Shown here piece after piece: positions 53,877 through 63,277 of a DNA stretch of 64,000 bases. Made by a program: the position numbers and the translations under genes. The notes beneath the pieces are model-generated. The model did not search any database, was not told the origin of the DNA, and worked only from the letters and a program-made list of their open reading frames with translations. Position 1 is the first letter of the stretch; each line of letters begins with the position of its first letter. This stretch comes from Palleronia sediminis. GTDB lineage: Bacteria; Pseudomonadota; Alphaproteobacteria; Rhodobacterales; Rhodobacteraceae. The stretch is taken from assembly GCF_004358695.1 (NCBI RefSeq), contig NZ_SNAA01000004.1, positions 1-64,000 on the forward strand. Reading direction: 5' to 3'.

Positions 53877-55348
53877 CTCGATATCGAAGTTCGGACGTTC
53901 AGAATCGTCTCGGCCGCGTGTCGCCCTGAGAGCGCCGCCATCGGCACGCCCGCCCCCGGATGCGTCGCGCCCCCCGCCAGGAACAGCCCCGCGATCCGGC
54001 TCTGCGCCGTCGGCCGCGCGAAGGCCGCCATCGTCCCCTCCGGGGAACGCCCGTATAGTGCACCGAGACTGCCGGGAAACAGGGTCGCGAAGCCCCTCGG
54101 ATCGGTTCGCGTCACCGCCCGCGGCGGCGGGTCCAGCATCAGGCCGCGCGTCTTCAGCAGCGCGGTCGTTTCCGTATGACATGGCGTTTCTCCTTGTAGC
54201 GAGGCAAGCGGCGCGGCGTTCACGATGGTCTCGAACCGTTCCAGCCAAGGCGGGCTGCGCCCCGTGCCGCGATCCTGCGCGCAGATGTAAACGGTCGGAT
54301 CGACAGGGGCCCGACCGCGGGCGAGGGGAGTGAACTCGGTCGCGCGGTCGGCGCCGAAGAACACGTTGTGATGGTGCAGATCGGGCCCCGAGGGCGTGGC
54401 GGCAAAGGCATGGACGACCGCCGAGAGGCTGCGCGGCGCGGTCGCCCGCGACGGCACCGCCCCCACGACCCCGCGGCCCAGCAACCCCTCGCCAAGCGCG
54501 CGCGGATCGCCCGCGAACAGGACCGCATCGGCCGGGTGGCGCGTGCCATGAACATCGCGCACCGCAACGGCGCGGCCGTTCGCGACCTCGATCTCGGCCG
54601 CGCCCGTGCCGAAGGCGAACCGTGCACTGGCGGCGATGGCGGCATCGTGCATGGCATGGGCAAGCCGGTGCATTCCGCCCTCGACGCGCCAGACACCGGC
54701 GGCCTCGGCCTCCCAGATCAGGGCGAGAAGCGCGGGGCTGTGCTGGGGCGTGCCGCCGACATAGGTGGAATAGCGCGCGAAAAGCTGGGCGAGCCGCGGA
54801 TCGTCGAACGCCCCGTCGAGCATCGGCCCCAGTGCCCTGTGCGGCACCATATCGCGCAGGATCGCCGGATCGCGGGCCACGGCCATCCCGACCGCCCCGA
54901 GCGACGGGCGCGGCGCGCGCAGGATCGGCCCCTCGAAGCGGTCGAACAGGCGGCGGGCGCGGGCGGCAAAGGCGCGGAACTGCCGCGCCGCCGTTGCACC
55001 GGCAAAGCCGTCGATGGCCGCGGCGCTAGCCTCCTCGTCGGTAAAGAGGTCGAGCGTGGTGCCATCGGGCCAGAAATGACGCGCGAGGACCGGTTCGGCC
55101 GTCAGGGTCGCATGATCGGACAGGCTCTGGCCGGCCTCGGCGAAAAGCGCCTCGAACACGCCGCGAAGCGTAAGGACCGTGGGGCCGGTATCGACGGGGC
55201 CGGCCGCGCTGGGCAGGGTGCGCAACTTGCCGCCGGGGCTGTCTTGCGACTCGAGCACGGTCACGTCGCAGCCTTCGGCGGCCAGCCGCATGGCCGCTGC
55301 GAGCCCGCCGATCCCGGCTCCGACGATGATGATGCGCTGAGCAGACAT
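53792..55348 (-). CDS. crtD: CrtD, methoxyneurosporene/hydroxyneurosporene desaturase
   Basis: This 518-aa FAD-dependent phytoene-desaturase-family enzyme introduces the 3,4 double bond in acyclic carotenoids. The N-terminal FAD motif is IIIVGAGIGGLAAAMRLAAEGCDVTVLE, and the C-terminal family motif is GLFLAGGATHPGAGVPMAALSGRHAAE. After that motif the frame runs on ~30 codons through a Ser/Thr/Arg-rich tail that overlaps crtC by ~85-120 bp. A second start (55357, three codons upstream) is possible. The start codon overlaps a TGT-N12-ACA box. Confidence 0.93.
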   Translation of the reverse strand: MSAQRIIIVGAGIGGLAAAMRLAAEGCDVTVLESQDSPGGKLRTLPSAAGPVDTGPTVLTLRGVFEALFAEAGQSLSDHATLTAEPVLARHFWPDGTTLDLFTDEEASAAAIDGFAGATAARQFRAFAARARRLFDRFEGPILRAPRPSLGAVGMAVARDPAILRDMVPHRALGPMLDGAFDDPRLAQLFARYSTYVGGTPQHSPALLALIWEAEAAGVWRVEGGMHRLAHAMHDAAIAASARFAFGTGAAEIEVANGRAVAVRDVHGTRHPADAVLFAGDPRALGEGLLGRGVVGAVPSRATAPRSLSAVVHAFAATPSGPDLHHHNVFFGADRATEFTPLARGRAPVDPTVYICAQDRGTGRSPPWLERFETIVNAAPLASLQGETPCHTETTALLKTRGLMLDPPPRAVTRTDPRGFATLFPGSLGALYGRSPEGTMAAFARPTAQSRIAGLFLAGGATHPGAGVPMAALSGRHAAETILNVRTSISRCLRTGIAGGMSTGSATTRPAASRSSGS

Positions 55349-55365
55349 GTCTGGCATAGTTGACA
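55348..55365. promoter_or_regulatory. putative CrtJ/PpsR box 1 in the crtD-crtE region
   Basis: TGTCTGGCATAGTTGACA fits the TGT-N12-ACA consensus of the aerobic photosynthesis repressor CrtJ/PpsR exactly. It overlaps the crtD start codon(s) and forms a pair with the box at 55380, 14 bp away. Confidence 0.7.
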
Positions 55366-55379
55366 GTAGCCCGCCTCTC

Positions 55380-55397
55380 TGTCCAGATTGGTTTACA
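55380..55397. promoter_or_regulatory. putative CrtJ/PpsR box 2 in the crtD-crtE region
   Basis: TGTCCAGATTGGTTTACA also fits TGT-N12-ACA and lies between crtD and crtE, ~48 bp before the crtE start. Together with box 1 it would let CrtJ/PpsR control both divergent carotenoid operons. Confidence 0.7.
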
Positions 55398-55444
55398 CAC
55401 GTGCCGCGGCGGCCGTCGCGCGCCTCAGTCCAGTGGGGGGCACC

Positions 55445-56317
55445 ATGCCTTTATCGAACCGGATCGACACCGCGATCGCCCGTGCCGTCGCCAGGGGCGC
55501 CGCCGCTCCGGCCCCCGATCTGCTGGGCCGCGCGCTCGACTACGCGACCGCACCGGGGGGTGCGCGCATCCGGCCGACCATCCTCACCTCGGTGGCGCTG
55601 GCCTGCGGCGACGATGCGCCGGCCGTGACCGACGCCGCTGCCGCCGCGCTGGAGCTTGTCCATTGTGCGAGCCTCGTCCATGACGACCTGCCCTGCTTCG
55701 ACGATGCCGACACGCGGCGCGGCAAGCCCTCGGTCCACCGCGCCTTTTCGCAGCCGCTGGCGGTCCTTGCGGGCGACAGCCTGATCGTGATGGCCTTCGA
55801 GACGCTGGCGAGCCTGCCCGATGACCACGCCGCGCGCGCCATGCGCCTGTCGCGCCACCTTGCGCGCCGCACCGGGATGCCGGGCGGGATCTGCGCGGGG
55901 CAGGGCTGGGAAAGCGAGCCGCGCATCGACCTCAGCGCCTATCACAAGGCCAAGACAGGCTCCCTGTTCGTAGCCGCGACGCAGATGGGCGCCATCGCTG
56001 CGGGACAGGACCCCGAGCCGTGGGAGGAACTGGGCGCCCGTATCGGAGAGGCGTTCCAGGTCGCCGACGATCTGCGCGACGCGGTGATGGACGAGGCCGC
56101 GCTGGGCAAGCCCGCGGGCCAGGACGGGCTCCACCACCGCCCCAACGCCGTGACCGAGCTGGGCCTGGCGGGGGCCGCGCAACGCCTGCGCGACATCCTC
56201 GGCGGCGCCATCGCCTCGATCCCGAGCTGTCCGGGCGAGGCGATGCTGGCCGAGCTGGTCAACCGCTATGCCCGCAAGCTGGCGCCGCTTCAGGCCATGG
56301 TCGAGCCCGGCGAATAG
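55445..56317 (+). CDS. crtE: geranylgeranyl diphosphate synthase
   Basis: This 290-aa trans-prenyltransferase makes GGPP for carotenoids and the bacteriochlorophyll tail. The first Asp-rich motif is DDLPCFDD (from D80) and the second is DDLRD near residue 214; GGARIRPTILTSVALACG and GMPGGICAGQGWE are family features. ATG 55445 follows GGGGGGCACC; a longer in-frame start would extend into the CrtJ/PpsR boxes. crtF follows directly after its stop. Confidence 0.95.
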   Translation: MPLSNRIDTAIARAVARGAAAPAPDLLGRALDYATAPGGARIRPTILTSVALACGDDAPAVTDAAAAALELVHCASLVHDDLPCFDDADTRRGKPSVHRAFSQPLAVLAGDSLIVMAFETLASLPDDHAARAMRLSRHLARRTGMPGGICAGQGWESEPRIDLSAYHKAKTGSLFVAATQMGAIAAGQDPEPWEELGARIGEAFQVADDLRDAVMDEAALGKPAGQDGLHHRPNAVTELGLAGAAQRLRDILGGAIASIPSCPGEAMLAELVNRYARKLAPLQAMVEPGE

Positions 56318-57403
56318 GTGCTGTCCCGGCTGGATCGCCTGATCGACAACCCGCGCCTGCACGCCCGTGCCGCGCGCACCCCGATCCTGCGCCGGTTCGT
56401 TCGCCGCGAGGGGGACGCGATCTTCGACCTCGTCGCGGGGTTCGCCAAGACGCAGGTCACGCTGGCACTGATCGAGTCGGGGCTGCTCGGCCATCTTTCG
56501 GTCGGCTGGAAGGACGCGGCCGACGCTGCGCGCCTGTCGGACCTGCCCGAGGCCGAGGCGCGGCTCTTGCTGCGCGCGGCCGTCGCCTGCGGGCTGGTGC
56601 GGATGCGGGGCGCGCGGTTCGCGCTGTCGCGGCGGGGCCGCATCCTCGCCGCCGTTCCGGGGCTGGCCGACATGATTCGCCATGATGCCATCCTCTATCG
56701 CGACCTCGCCGATCCCGTGGCCTTCCTGCGGGGCGAGACCGAGCCCGAACTCGCCCGGTTCTGGCCCTATGTCTTTGGCGGAGGGGCCGGGGCGCAGGAT
56801 GCCGCGCGCTATTCGCCGCTGATGGCTGACACGCAGGGGCCGGTGGCCGAACAGACGCTCGACCGGGCCGACCTCTCGGGGGTGCGTTGCCTCATGGATG
56901 TGGGCGGCGGCACCGGCACCTTTCTGCGCCACGCCGCGCGCGCGCTGCCCGATGCGCGGCTGATGCTGTTCGACCTGCCCGAAGTGCTCGACGCGGCGCG
57001 GGCCGGGCTGGCCGAGCTGGACGGCCGTTTGACGCTGCATCCCGGCTCGTTCCGCGACGGCGCGCTGCCCGAGGGGGCCGATGCGATCAGCCTCGTGCGG
57101 GTGCTCTACGACCATGACGACGCGACCGTGAAGGGGCTGCTGGCAGCCGCTTTCGCCGCCCTGCCGCCGGGGGGGCGACTTGTCGTGTCCGAGCCGATGA
57201 CCGGCGGGGCGGCGCCCACGGTGGCGGGGGATGTCTATTTCGCCCTGTATTGCCGCGCGATGAAGACGGGCCGCGCGCGTGCGCCGGACGAGATCGCGGG
57301 GATGTTGCGACAGGCCGGGTTCGCGCAGGTCCGATGCCCCGCGATGCACCAGCCGCATATCACTTCGGTCGTCGAGGGCCGTAAACCTGTCGTTACACCT
57401 TGA
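56318..57403 (+). CDS. crtF: CrtF, hydroxyneurosporene O-methyltransferase
   Basis: This 361-aa SAM-dependent methyltransferase methylates the 1-hydroxyl of carotenoids. An N-terminal dimerisation/winged-helix region (about residues 1-110) precedes the SAM motif MDVGGGTGTFLRHAARALPDARLMLFDLPEV; SLVRVLYDHDD and LPPGGRLVVSEPM follow, as in O-methyltransferases. It starts with GTG immediately after the crtE stop (TAGGTG). Its 3' end overlaps the first of the two CrtJ/PpsR boxes before bchC. Confidence 0.93.
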   Translation: MLSRLDRLIDNPRLHARAARTPILRRFVRREGDAIFDLVAGFAKTQVTLALIESGLLGHLSVGWKDAADAARLSDLPEAEARLLLRAAVACGLVRMRGARFALSRRGRILAAVPGLADMIRHDAILYRDLADPVAFLRGETEPELARFWPYVFGGGAGAQDAARYSPLMADTQGPVAEQTLDRADLSGVRCLMDVGGGTGTFLRHAARALPDARLMLFDLPEVLDAARAGLAELDGRLTLHPGSFRDGALPEGADAISLVRVLYDHDDATVKGLLAAAFAALPPGGRLVVSEPMTGGAAPTVAGDVYFALYCRAMKTGRARAPDEIAGMLRQAGFAQVRCPAMHQPHITSVVEGRKPVVTP

Positions 57404-57405
57404 CA
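57388..57405. promoter_or_regulatory. CrtJ/PpsR box upstream of bchC (distal)
   Basis: TGTCGTTACACCTTGACA fits TGT-N12-ACA and contains a TTGACA -35-like hexamer at 57400-57405. It overlaps the crtF stop codon. With the next box it forms a pair spaced by 8 bp, the arrangement described for the Rhodobacter bchC promoter. Confidence 0.82.
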
Positions 57406-57413
57406 CCGACGAG

Positions 57414-57431
57414 TGTCTAGTTAACCTGACA
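57414..57431. promoter_or_regulatory. CrtJ/PpsR box upstream of bchC (proximal)
   Basis: TGTCTAGTTAACCTGACA fits TGT-N12-ACA with a near-perfect internal palindrome. It lies 48 bp before the bchC start and 8 bp after the distal box, so cooperative repressor binding would cover the bchC promoter. Confidence 0.82.
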
Positions 57432-57478
57432 CATAACGGATCCGGCATCAGGCCACGGTCCGGAAGGGGGTTCGACAG

Positions 57479-58420
57479 ATGCTCACGTCCACGGCAGTCC
57501 TGCTCAACGGATCCCGCGACCTGACGGTCGCCCCGGTTGCGCTGAAAGACCCCGTCGATGGCGATGTCATCGTCGAGATCTCGGCCTCGGGCATCTCGAC
57601 CGGAACCGAAAAACTGTTCTGGGACGGCCGGATGCCGCCCTTTCCCGGCATGGGCTACCCGCTTGTCCCCGGCTATGAGAGCGTCGGCGAAGTCGTCGAG
57701 GCGCGGCCGGGCGCACGGCTAGCGCCGGGCGATCGGGTCTTTGTTCCGGGCGCCGATTGCTACCGCGATGTCCGCGGCCTGTTCGGCGGCGCCTCGCGGC
57801 GAATCGTGACACCGGCGACGCGGGTCGTCCGCGTCGATCCGGGGCTTGGCGATACGGCGGCGCTTTTGGCGCTGGCGGCGACGGCGCGCCATGCCATCGC
57901 CGGCCTGAACACCACGCTGCCCGATCTGATCGTGGGTCACGGCACGCTGGGCCGCCTTTTGGCGCGTCTGACCCGTGCCGCGGGCGGCCAGCCCACCGTC
58001 TGGGAGGTCTCGGACGGCCGGATGGACGATGCGCGCGGCTATGAAATCCTCAAGCCCGCGGACGATTCGCGCCGCGATTACGGCTGCATCTTCGACGCGA
58101 CCGGGCAGGCCGCGCTGCTGCCCGAACTGATCGGGCGCATTGCCAAGGGCGGCGAGATCGTCCTGGCCGGGTTCTACGAGGATCCGATCAGCTTTGCCTT
58201 TCCGCCCGCCTTCATGAAGGAGGCCCGGCTTCGCATCGCGGCCGAATGGACGCCCGACGACATGCGCGTCACCCGCGATCTCGTGGAAAGCGGCACGCTG
58301 GACGTGACCGGGCTCATCACGCACCGCAGCCCGGCGGCCAAGGCCCCCGAGGCTTTCGCCACCGCCTTTACCGACCCGACCTGCCTCAAGCAGATCCTGG
58401 ACTGGAGTGCCATCGCATGA
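57479..58420 (+). CDS. bchC: 3-hydroxyethyl bacteriochlorophyllide a dehydrogenase
   Basis: This 313-aa member of the medium-chain dehydrogenase fold oxidises the C3 hydroxyethyl group to acetyl in bacteriochlorophyll a synthesis. Characteristic parts are [42 protein letters not shown] and [15 protein letters not shown] (NAD site). It starts the bchCXYZ-puf run, preceded by paired CrtJ/PpsR boxes, and overlaps bchX by 4 bp. Confidence 0.96.
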   Translation: MLTSTAVLLNGSRDLTVAPVALKDPVDGDVIVEISASGISTGTEKLFWDGRMPPFPGMGYPLVPGYESVGEVVEARPGARLAPGDRVFVPGADCYRDVRGLFGGASRRIVTPATRVVRVDPGLGDTAALLALAATARHAIAGLNTTLPDLIVGHGTLGRLLARLTRAAGGQPTVWEVSDGRMDDARGYEILKPADDSRRDYGCIFDATGQAALLPELIGRIAKGGEIVLAGFYEDPISFAFPPAFMKEARLRIAAEWTPDDMRVTRDLVESGTLDVTGLITHRSPAAKAPEAFATAFTDPTCLKQILDWSAIA

Positions 58421-59448
58421 GCCTCGACGATCCCAAGGCCGCCCGAGACGTGCAAGAGGTCCCCGACCTCAAGGGCTATGACGCGAACCTGCGGGCCGAG
58501 GCTGCGCAACCGACGCTCGAGGTGCCGCAGGGCGAGCCCACGTCGAAATGCCAGATCATAGCGATCTACGGCAAGGGCGGCATCGGCAAGTCCTTCACCC
58601 TCGCCAATCTCAGCCACATGATGGCCGAGCAGGGCAAGCGCGTGCTGCTGATCGGCTGCGACCCGAAATCCGACACGACCTCGTTGCTGTTCGGCGGCAA
58701 GGCCTGCCCGACGATCATCGAGACCTCTACCGCCAAGAAGCTTGCGGGCGAGGAGGTCAGGATCGGCGATGTCTGTTTCAAGCGCGGCGGCGTCTTTGCG
58801 ATGGAGCTTGGCGGCCCAGAAGTCGGGCGCGGTTGCGGCGGGCGCGGGATCATCCACGGGTTCGAGCTGCTGGAAAAGCTCGGTTTCCACGACTGGGATT
58901 TCGACTACGTCCTGCTCGATTTCCTGGGCGACGTGGTCTGCGGCGGGTTCGGCCTGCCCATCGCGCGCGACATGGCGCAAAAGGTGATCCTCGTCGGCAG
59001 CAACGACCTGCAATCGCTGTATGTCGCCAACAACGTCTGCTCGGCGGTCGAGTATTTCCGCCGCATGGGCGGCAATGTCGGCATCGCGGGGCTCGTCATC
59101 AACAAGGATGACGGCTCGGGCGAGGCGCAGGCCTTTGCCAAGGCGGTCGACATCCCGGTTCTCGCCGCGATCCCCGCCGATGACGACCTGAGGAAGAAAT
59201 CCGCGAATTACCAGATCGTCGGGACCAGTGCCGGCCGCTGGGGCGATCTGTTCGCCGGCCTGTCCGAGGCCGTCGCCGGCGCGCCGCCGGTCCATCCGTC
59301 GCCGCTGGACCAGGACGGGCTGCTGGCGCTGTTCGACAGCAAGGATACGGGCGGGGACGTGGTGCTCGAGCCGGCGACGGATGCCGACATGCGCGGCACG
59401 AAATCGGCGCCGAAAGCGTCGCTGGAAGTGATCTACGACGAGGTTTGA
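58417..59448 (+). CDS. bchX: chlorophyllide a reductase iron-sulfur ATPase subunit BchX
   Basis: This 343-aa NifH-like subunit donates electrons to BchYZ for reduction of chlorophyllide a. The P-loop is YGKGGIGKS (51-59). The dimer-bridging [4Fe-4S] ligands are C140 (GRGCGGRG) and C175 (DVVCGGFG). The ATG overlaps the bchC stop (ATGA). A dispersed stem-loop repeat separates it from bchY. Confidence 0.96.
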   Translation: MSLDDPKAARDVQEVPDLKGYDANLRAEAAQPTLEVPQGEPTSKCQIIAIYGKGGIGKSFTLANLSHMMAEQGKRVLLIGCDPKSDTTSLLFGGKACPTIIETSTAKKLAGEEVRIGDVCFKRGGVFAMELGGPEVGRGCGGRGIIHGFELLEKLGFHDWDFDYVLLDFLGDVVCGGFGLPIARDMAQKVILVGSNDLQSLYVANNVCSAVEYFRRMGGNVGIAGLVINKDDGSGEAQAFAKAVDIPVLAAIPADDDLRKKSANYQIVGTSAGRWGDLFAGLSEAVAGAPPVHPSPLDQDGLLALFDSKDTGGDVVLEPATDADMRGTKSAPKASLEVIYDEV

Positions 59449-59455
59449 GCCGGTT

Positions 59456-59474
59456 TCCGGGGCTTTGCCCCGGA
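59456..59474. repeat. dispersed Rhodobacteraceae intergenic stem-loop repeat
   Basis: TCCGGGGC-TTT-GCCCCGGA is a perfect 8-bp stem, followed by CCCCAGAGTATTTTCGG. This CGGGGCTTTGCCCCGG-ACCCC-AGTATTTT string looks like an intergenic repeat that I recall as common in Rhodobacteraceae genomes. Here it lies inside the bchX-bchY gap. I saw only one copy in the window. Confidence 0.6.
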
Positions 59475-59514
59475 CCCCAGAGTATTTTCGGGAAACAGAG
59501 AAGCAGCAGGTTCG

Positions 59515-61095
59515 ATGGTCAAGGAAGTGGCATATGACGGCGCCGGCGAGGTCGAGGTGATCTCGGGCGACGCGTCGGCGGCACCCGCGACGGCCGCGAT
59601 CCCTTCGGGTGACGGGATCGGCTGCCATGCCGGGGCCGATGCGCTCGAGGCGGCGGCGCGCGCCGCCGGGCAAAGCGAGCTGCTCGATCGTTATGCCGCC
59701 GACTATCCGAAAGGCCCGCACGACAAGCCGCAAAGCATGTGCCCGGCCTTTGGATCGCTGCGCACGGGGTTGCGGATGCGGCGCGTGGCGACGGTCCTGT
59801 CCGGCTCGGCCTGCTGCGTCTACGGGCTGACCTTCGTGTCGCATTTCTACGGCGCGCGGCGGTCCGTCGGCTACGTGCCCTTCGACTCGGAATCGCTCGT
59901 CACCGGCAAGCTCTTCGAGGATATCCGCGAGAGCGTCCACGCCCTGGCCGACCCCGAACGCTATGACGCGATCGTCGTGACCAATCTTTGCGTGCCGACC
60001 GCGAGCGGCGTGCCGCTGCGTCTGCTGCCCAAGGAGATCGACGGCGTTCGGATCGTGGGCATCGACGTGCCGGGATTCGGCGTCCCCACCCATGCCGAGG
60101 CCAAGGACGTTCTAGCCGGTGCGATGCTGGCCTATGCCCGCGACGAGATCGAGGCCGGCCCGGTCGCGGCCCCCGTCGGCGGTGTCGAGGATCGCCCGAC
60201 CGTGACGCTGCTGGGCGAGATGTTCCCGGCCGACCCGATGATGATCGGCGCGATGCTGGCGCCCATGGGGCTTGCGGCCGGACCGGTCGTGCCGGCGCGC
60301 GAATGGCGCGAGCTTTACGCGGCGCTCGATTGCGGCGCGGTGGCCGCGATCCATCCCTTCTATACCGCCTCGATGCGCGAGTTCCGCCGGGCCGGTCGCC
60401 CTGTTCTCGGCTCGGCGCCCGTCGGGTTCGAGGGCACCGAGGCCTGGCTATCAGTCATCGGCGACACGTTCGGCGTCGGCGCCGACGCCATCGCCGCGGC
60501 CAAGAACGCCTTTCTGCCGTCGATCCGCGAGGCTTTGGCCGGGGCGCGCATCGACGGCACGATCACCCTGTCGGGCTACGAGGGGTCGGAACTGCTGGTC
60601 GCGCGGCTCTTGATCGAGAGCGGCGCCAATGTGCCCTATGTCGGCACCGCCTGCCCGAAAACGCCCGAGAGCGCGGTGGATCTGGAGTGGCTCGAGGCGC
60701 ATGGCTGCAAGGTCGTCTATCGCGCCTCGCTCGAGAACGACCTGTCGGCTATGGAGGGTATCCGCCCCGATCTCGCCATCGGCACCACGCCGGTCGTCCA
60801 AAAGGCGAAGGAGCTGGGGCTGCCCTCGCTCTACTTCACCAACCTGATTTCGGCCCGGCCGCTGATGGGCCCCGCCGGGGCCGGGTCGCTGGCCGAGGTC
60901 GTGAATGCCGCCATCGGCAATGCCGAGCGGATGACGCGGATGCGCGCCTTTTACGAGGGTGTCGGCACGGGCGACAGCGCGGGCGTCTGGACGGGCGCGC
61001 CGAACCTGCGGCCCGAGTTCCGCGCGCAGAACCAGCGCAAGCTCGAAAAGCAGGAGAAGGCGCGGCGCGCGGCGAACGGGGGTGTTCCATGCTGA
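59515..61095 (+). CDS. bchY: chlorophyllide a reductase subunit BchY
   Basis: This 526-aa NifD-like subunit forms the catalytic core with BchZ. Conserved cysteines appear in [12 protein letters not shown] and [13 protein letters not shown], and [12 protein letters not shown], with [31 protein letters not shown] in the core. It is separated from bchX by a 66-bp gap with a stem-loop and overlaps bchZ by 7 bp. Confidence 0.95.
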   Translation: MVKEVAYDGAGEVEVISGDASAAPATAAIPSGDGIGCHAGADALEAAARAAGQSELLDRYAADYPKGPHDKPQSMCPAFGSLRTGLRMRRVATVLSGSACCVYGLTFVSHFYGARRSVGYVPFDSESLVTGKLFEDIRESVHALADPERYDAIVVTNLCVPTASGVPLRLLPKEIDGVRIVGIDVPGFGVPTHAEAKDVLAGAMLAYARDEIEAGPVAAPVGGVEDRPTVTLLGEMFPADPMMIGAMLAPMGLAAGPVVPAREWRELYAALDCGAVAAIHPFYTASMREFRRAGRPVLGSAPVGFEGTEAWLSVIGDTFGVGADAIAAAKNAFLPSIREALAGARIDGTITLSGYEGSELLVARLLIESGANVPYVGTACPKTPESAVDLEWLEAHGCKVVYRASLENDLSAMEGIRPDLAIGTTPVVQKAKELGLPSLYFTNLISARPLMGPAGAGSLAEVVNAAIGNAERMTRMRAFYEGVGTGDSAGVWTGAPNLRPEFRAQNQRKLEKQEKARRAANGGVPC

Positions 61096-62561
61096 TCGCC
61101 GACCATGATCGCGCCGGGGGCTATTGGGGCGCCGTCTATGCCTTTACCGCCGTCAAGGGGCTTCAGGTCGTGATCGACGGTCCCGTGGGCTGCGAGAACC
61201 TGCCCGTGACGAGCGTTCTGCACTATACCGACGGGCTGCCGCCGCACGAGCTGCCCATCGTCGTCACCGGTCTCGGCGAGGAAGAGATGGGCGCGGGCAC
61301 CGAAGAGGCGATGAAACGCGCCTGGGATGTGCTCGACCCCGCCTTGCCGGCGGTCGTCGTTACCGGATCGATCGCCGAGATGATCGGCGGCGGCGTGACG
61401 CCGCAGGGCACCAACATCCAGCGGTTCCTGCCGCGCACCATCGACGAGGACCAATGGCAGGCCGCCGACCGGGCGATGACGTGGCTCTTCACCGAATGGG
61501 GCCAGACAAAGGGCCGGATGCCGCCCGAGGCCAAGCGCGCCGAGGGCGACCGCCCGCGGGTGAACATCCTCGGGCCGATGTACGGCACCTTCAACATGCA
61601 GTCGGACCTGGCCGAGATCCGCCGCCTCGTCGAGGGGATCGGCGCCGAGATCAACATGGTCATGCCGCTGGGCGCCCACCTGGCCGAGATGCGCAACCTC
61701 GTGAATGCCGATGTCAATGTCGCCATGTATCGCGAGTTCGGGCGCGGCCTCGCCGAGGTGCTGGGCAAACCCTATCTGCAGGCGCCCATCGGCGTCGAAA
61801 GCACGACGAAGTTCCTGCGCACGCTGGGCTCGATCCTCGGGCTCGATCCCGAACCCTTCATCGAGCGCGAGAAGCATTCGACCATCAAGCCGGTCTGGGA
61901 TCTCTGGCGGTCTGTCACGCAGGATTTCTTTGCGACGGCGAGCTTCGGGATCGTCGCCACCGAGACCTATGCCCGCGGCATCCGCCATTTCCTCGAGGAC
62001 GAGCTGGGGTTTCCCTGCGCCTTCGCTGTGGCCCGCATTGCCGGGCGCAAGACCGACAATGATGAGGTCCGGCGCCTCGTGCACGGGACGCGCCCGCTGA
62101 TCCTGATGGGGTCCATCAACGAAAAGATGTACCAGGCCGAGACCTCGGGCGGGCACGGCCCGCGGCCGGCCTTCATCCCCGCCGGGTTTCCCGGCGCCGC
62201 GATCCGCCGCGCCACGGGAACGCCCTTCATGGGATATGCCGGCGCGACCTACCTGCTGCAGGAGATCTGCAACGGGTTGTTCGATGCGCTGTTCCACATC
62301 CTGCCCTCGGGGCACGAGATGGACGCGGCCGAGGCCACGCCCTCGACCCTGCGGCGCGATCTGCCCTGGGAGCCGGAGGCCCAGGCCGAGCTCGACCGGA
62401 TCGTGGCCGAGCACCCCGTCCTCACCCGCATTTCCGCGGCACGCCAGCTACGCGATGCCGCCGAACGCGCCACGCTCGCCCAGGGGGCCGAGCGCGTCGA
62501 CAAGACCATCGTGCAACGGCTGAGCCCGCGCGCGACCCGCAAATCCACCGAAGGAGGATGA
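61089..62561 (+). CDS. bchZ: chlorophyllide a reductase subunit BchZ
   Basis: This 490-aa NifK-like subunit completes the BchXYZ reductase. Features are [50 protein letters not shown] with the cluster cysteine, [17 protein letters not shown], and a C-terminal light-independent protochlorophyllide-reductase-like domain ([27 protein letters not shown]). It overlaps bchY by 7 bp and lies 4 bp before pufQ, with the pufQ ribosome binding site (AAGGAGG) in its last codons. Confidence 0.95.
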   Translation: MLIADHDRAGGYWGAVYAFTAVKGLQVVIDGPVGCENLPVTSVLHYTDGLPPHELPIVVTGLGEEEMGAGTEEAMKRAWDVLDPALPAVVVTGSIAEMIGGGVTPQGTNIQRFLPRTIDEDQWQAADRAMTWLFTEWGQTKGRMPPEAKRAEGDRPRVNILGPMYGTFNMQSDLAEIRRLVEGIGAEINMVMPLGAHLAEMRNLVNADVNVAMYREFGRGLAEVLGKPYLQAPIGVESTTKFLRTLGSILGLDPEPFIEREKHSTIKPVWDLWRSVTQDFFATASFGIVATETYARGIRHFLEDELGFPCAFAVARIAGRKTDNDEVRRLVHGTRPLILMGSINEKMYQAETSGGHGPRPAFIPAGFPGAAIRRATGTPFMGYAGATYLLQEICNGLFDALFHILPSGHEMDAAEATPSTLRRDLPWEPEAQAELDRIVAEHPVLTRISAARQLRDAAERATLAQGAERVDKTIVQRLSPRATRKSTEGG

Positions 62562-62565
62562 TCGA

Positions 62566-62796
62566 ATGACCGATATGACCAACAGCGCGGCGATGGCCCC
62601 GGCCGAAAGGTCCAGGTCGAGCCTGAAGACCGAGTTCGCGATCTATTTTGCGATCATCTTCACCGCGACGGTTCCGCTGGCCTGCATGACCTGGGCGCTG
62701 ACCCTGATCCGTTCGGGCCGCCTGCCCGAGCGCGGTCCGGTCGCGCGCGCCTGGAGCCAGGCCCGCATCATAACGCCGATGATCTTCTCGGCGTGA
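62566..62796 (+). CDS. pufQ: PufQ, cytochrome-like regulator of bacteriochlorophyll formation
   Basis: This 76-aa protein has one membrane segment (FAIYFAIIFTATVPLACMTWAL) and ends RGPVARAWSQARIITPMIFSA, a tail characteristic of PufQ. In Rhodobacter PufQ supports bacteriochlorophyll synthesis and delivery. A strong AAGGAGG site precedes it. It is the first gene of the puf operon. Confidence 0.9.
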   Translation: MTDMTNSAAMAPAERSRSSLKTEFAIYFAIIFTATVPLACMTWALTLIRSGRLPERGPVARAWSQARIITPMIFSA

Positions 62797-62806
62797 CAGA
62801 GTCATT

Positions 62807-62848
62807 CGGGGGCACGTTCCCCCGGTGAAACCTCCGGCATCAGCCGGA
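62807..62848 (+). other. stem-loops between pufQ and pufB
   Basis: Two hairpins lie in the pufQ-pufB gap: CGGGGG-CACGTT-CCCCCG (62807-62824) and TCCGGC-ATCA-GCCGGA (62833-62848). In Rhodobacter, structures around here mark processing sites that help make pufBA mRNA more abundant than the rest of the transcript. Confidence 0.65.
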
Positions 62849-62901
62849 ACCCGGCCGCGGGGCCCTGCGGCGTCAGTCTTACGATCCAAAGGAGAGTTAA
62901 C

Positions 62902-63051
62902 ATGGCTGATAGAACCGACCTGTCTTTTACGGGTCTCACGGACGAGCAGGCCCAGGAACTGCACTCCGTCTACATGAGCGGGCTGTGGCTGTTCTCGGCC
63001 GTCGCCGTTCTCGCTCACCTGGCGGTGTTCATCTGGCGCCCGTGGTTCTGA
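62902..63051 (+). CDS. pufB: light-harvesting 1 beta subunit
   Basis: This 49-aa protein has the LH1 beta pattern: [20 protein letters not shown], one membrane helix and the terminal IWRPWF. The bacteriochlorophyll ligand is H39 in [17 protein letters not shown] precedes the ATG. It is too short for many gene finders. pufA follows 13 bp later. Confidence 0.97.
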   Translation: MADRTDLSFTGLTDEQAQELHSVYMSGLWLFSAVAVLAHLAVFIWRPWF

Positions 63052-63064
63052 GGAGGAACGCATA

Positions 63065-63247
63065 ATGGCTAAGTTCTACAAAGTATGGCTGGTTTTCGAC
63101 CCGCGCCGCGTCTTCGTGGCCCAGGGCGTCTTCCTGTTCCTTCTGGCCGCGATGATCCACCTCGTGCTGCTCAGCACGGACCGGTACAACTGGTTCGAGC
63201 AGGCCGCCGAGAAATACGGATCCGCCGAAGTCGTCGTGGTCGATTGA
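63065..63247 (+). CDS. pufA: light-harvesting 1 alpha subunit
   Basis: This 60-aa protein has the LH1 alpha pattern: [21 protein letters not shown], one membrane helix, and the bacteriochlorophyll ligand H32 ([16 protein letters not shown]). With PufB it forms the antenna ring around the reaction centre. GAGGAGG precedes it. A large hairpin follows its stop. Confidence 0.97.
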   Translation: MAKFYKVWLVFDPRRVFVAQGVFLFLLAAMIHLVLLSTDRYNWFEQAAEKYGSAEVVVVD

Positions 63248-63277
63248 ACCGCGCCTGACAACACGGTGTCGGGCGGT
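63248..63277 (+). other. hairpin between pufA and pufL
   Basis: ACCGCGCCTGACA and TGTCGGGCGGT pair, with small bulges, around an ACACGG loop just after pufA. In Rhodobacter capsulatus and sphaeroides such hairpins slow 3' to 5' decay so that pufBA mRNA is kept in excess over pufLM. A weaker structure follows near 63280-63312. Confidence 0.75.
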
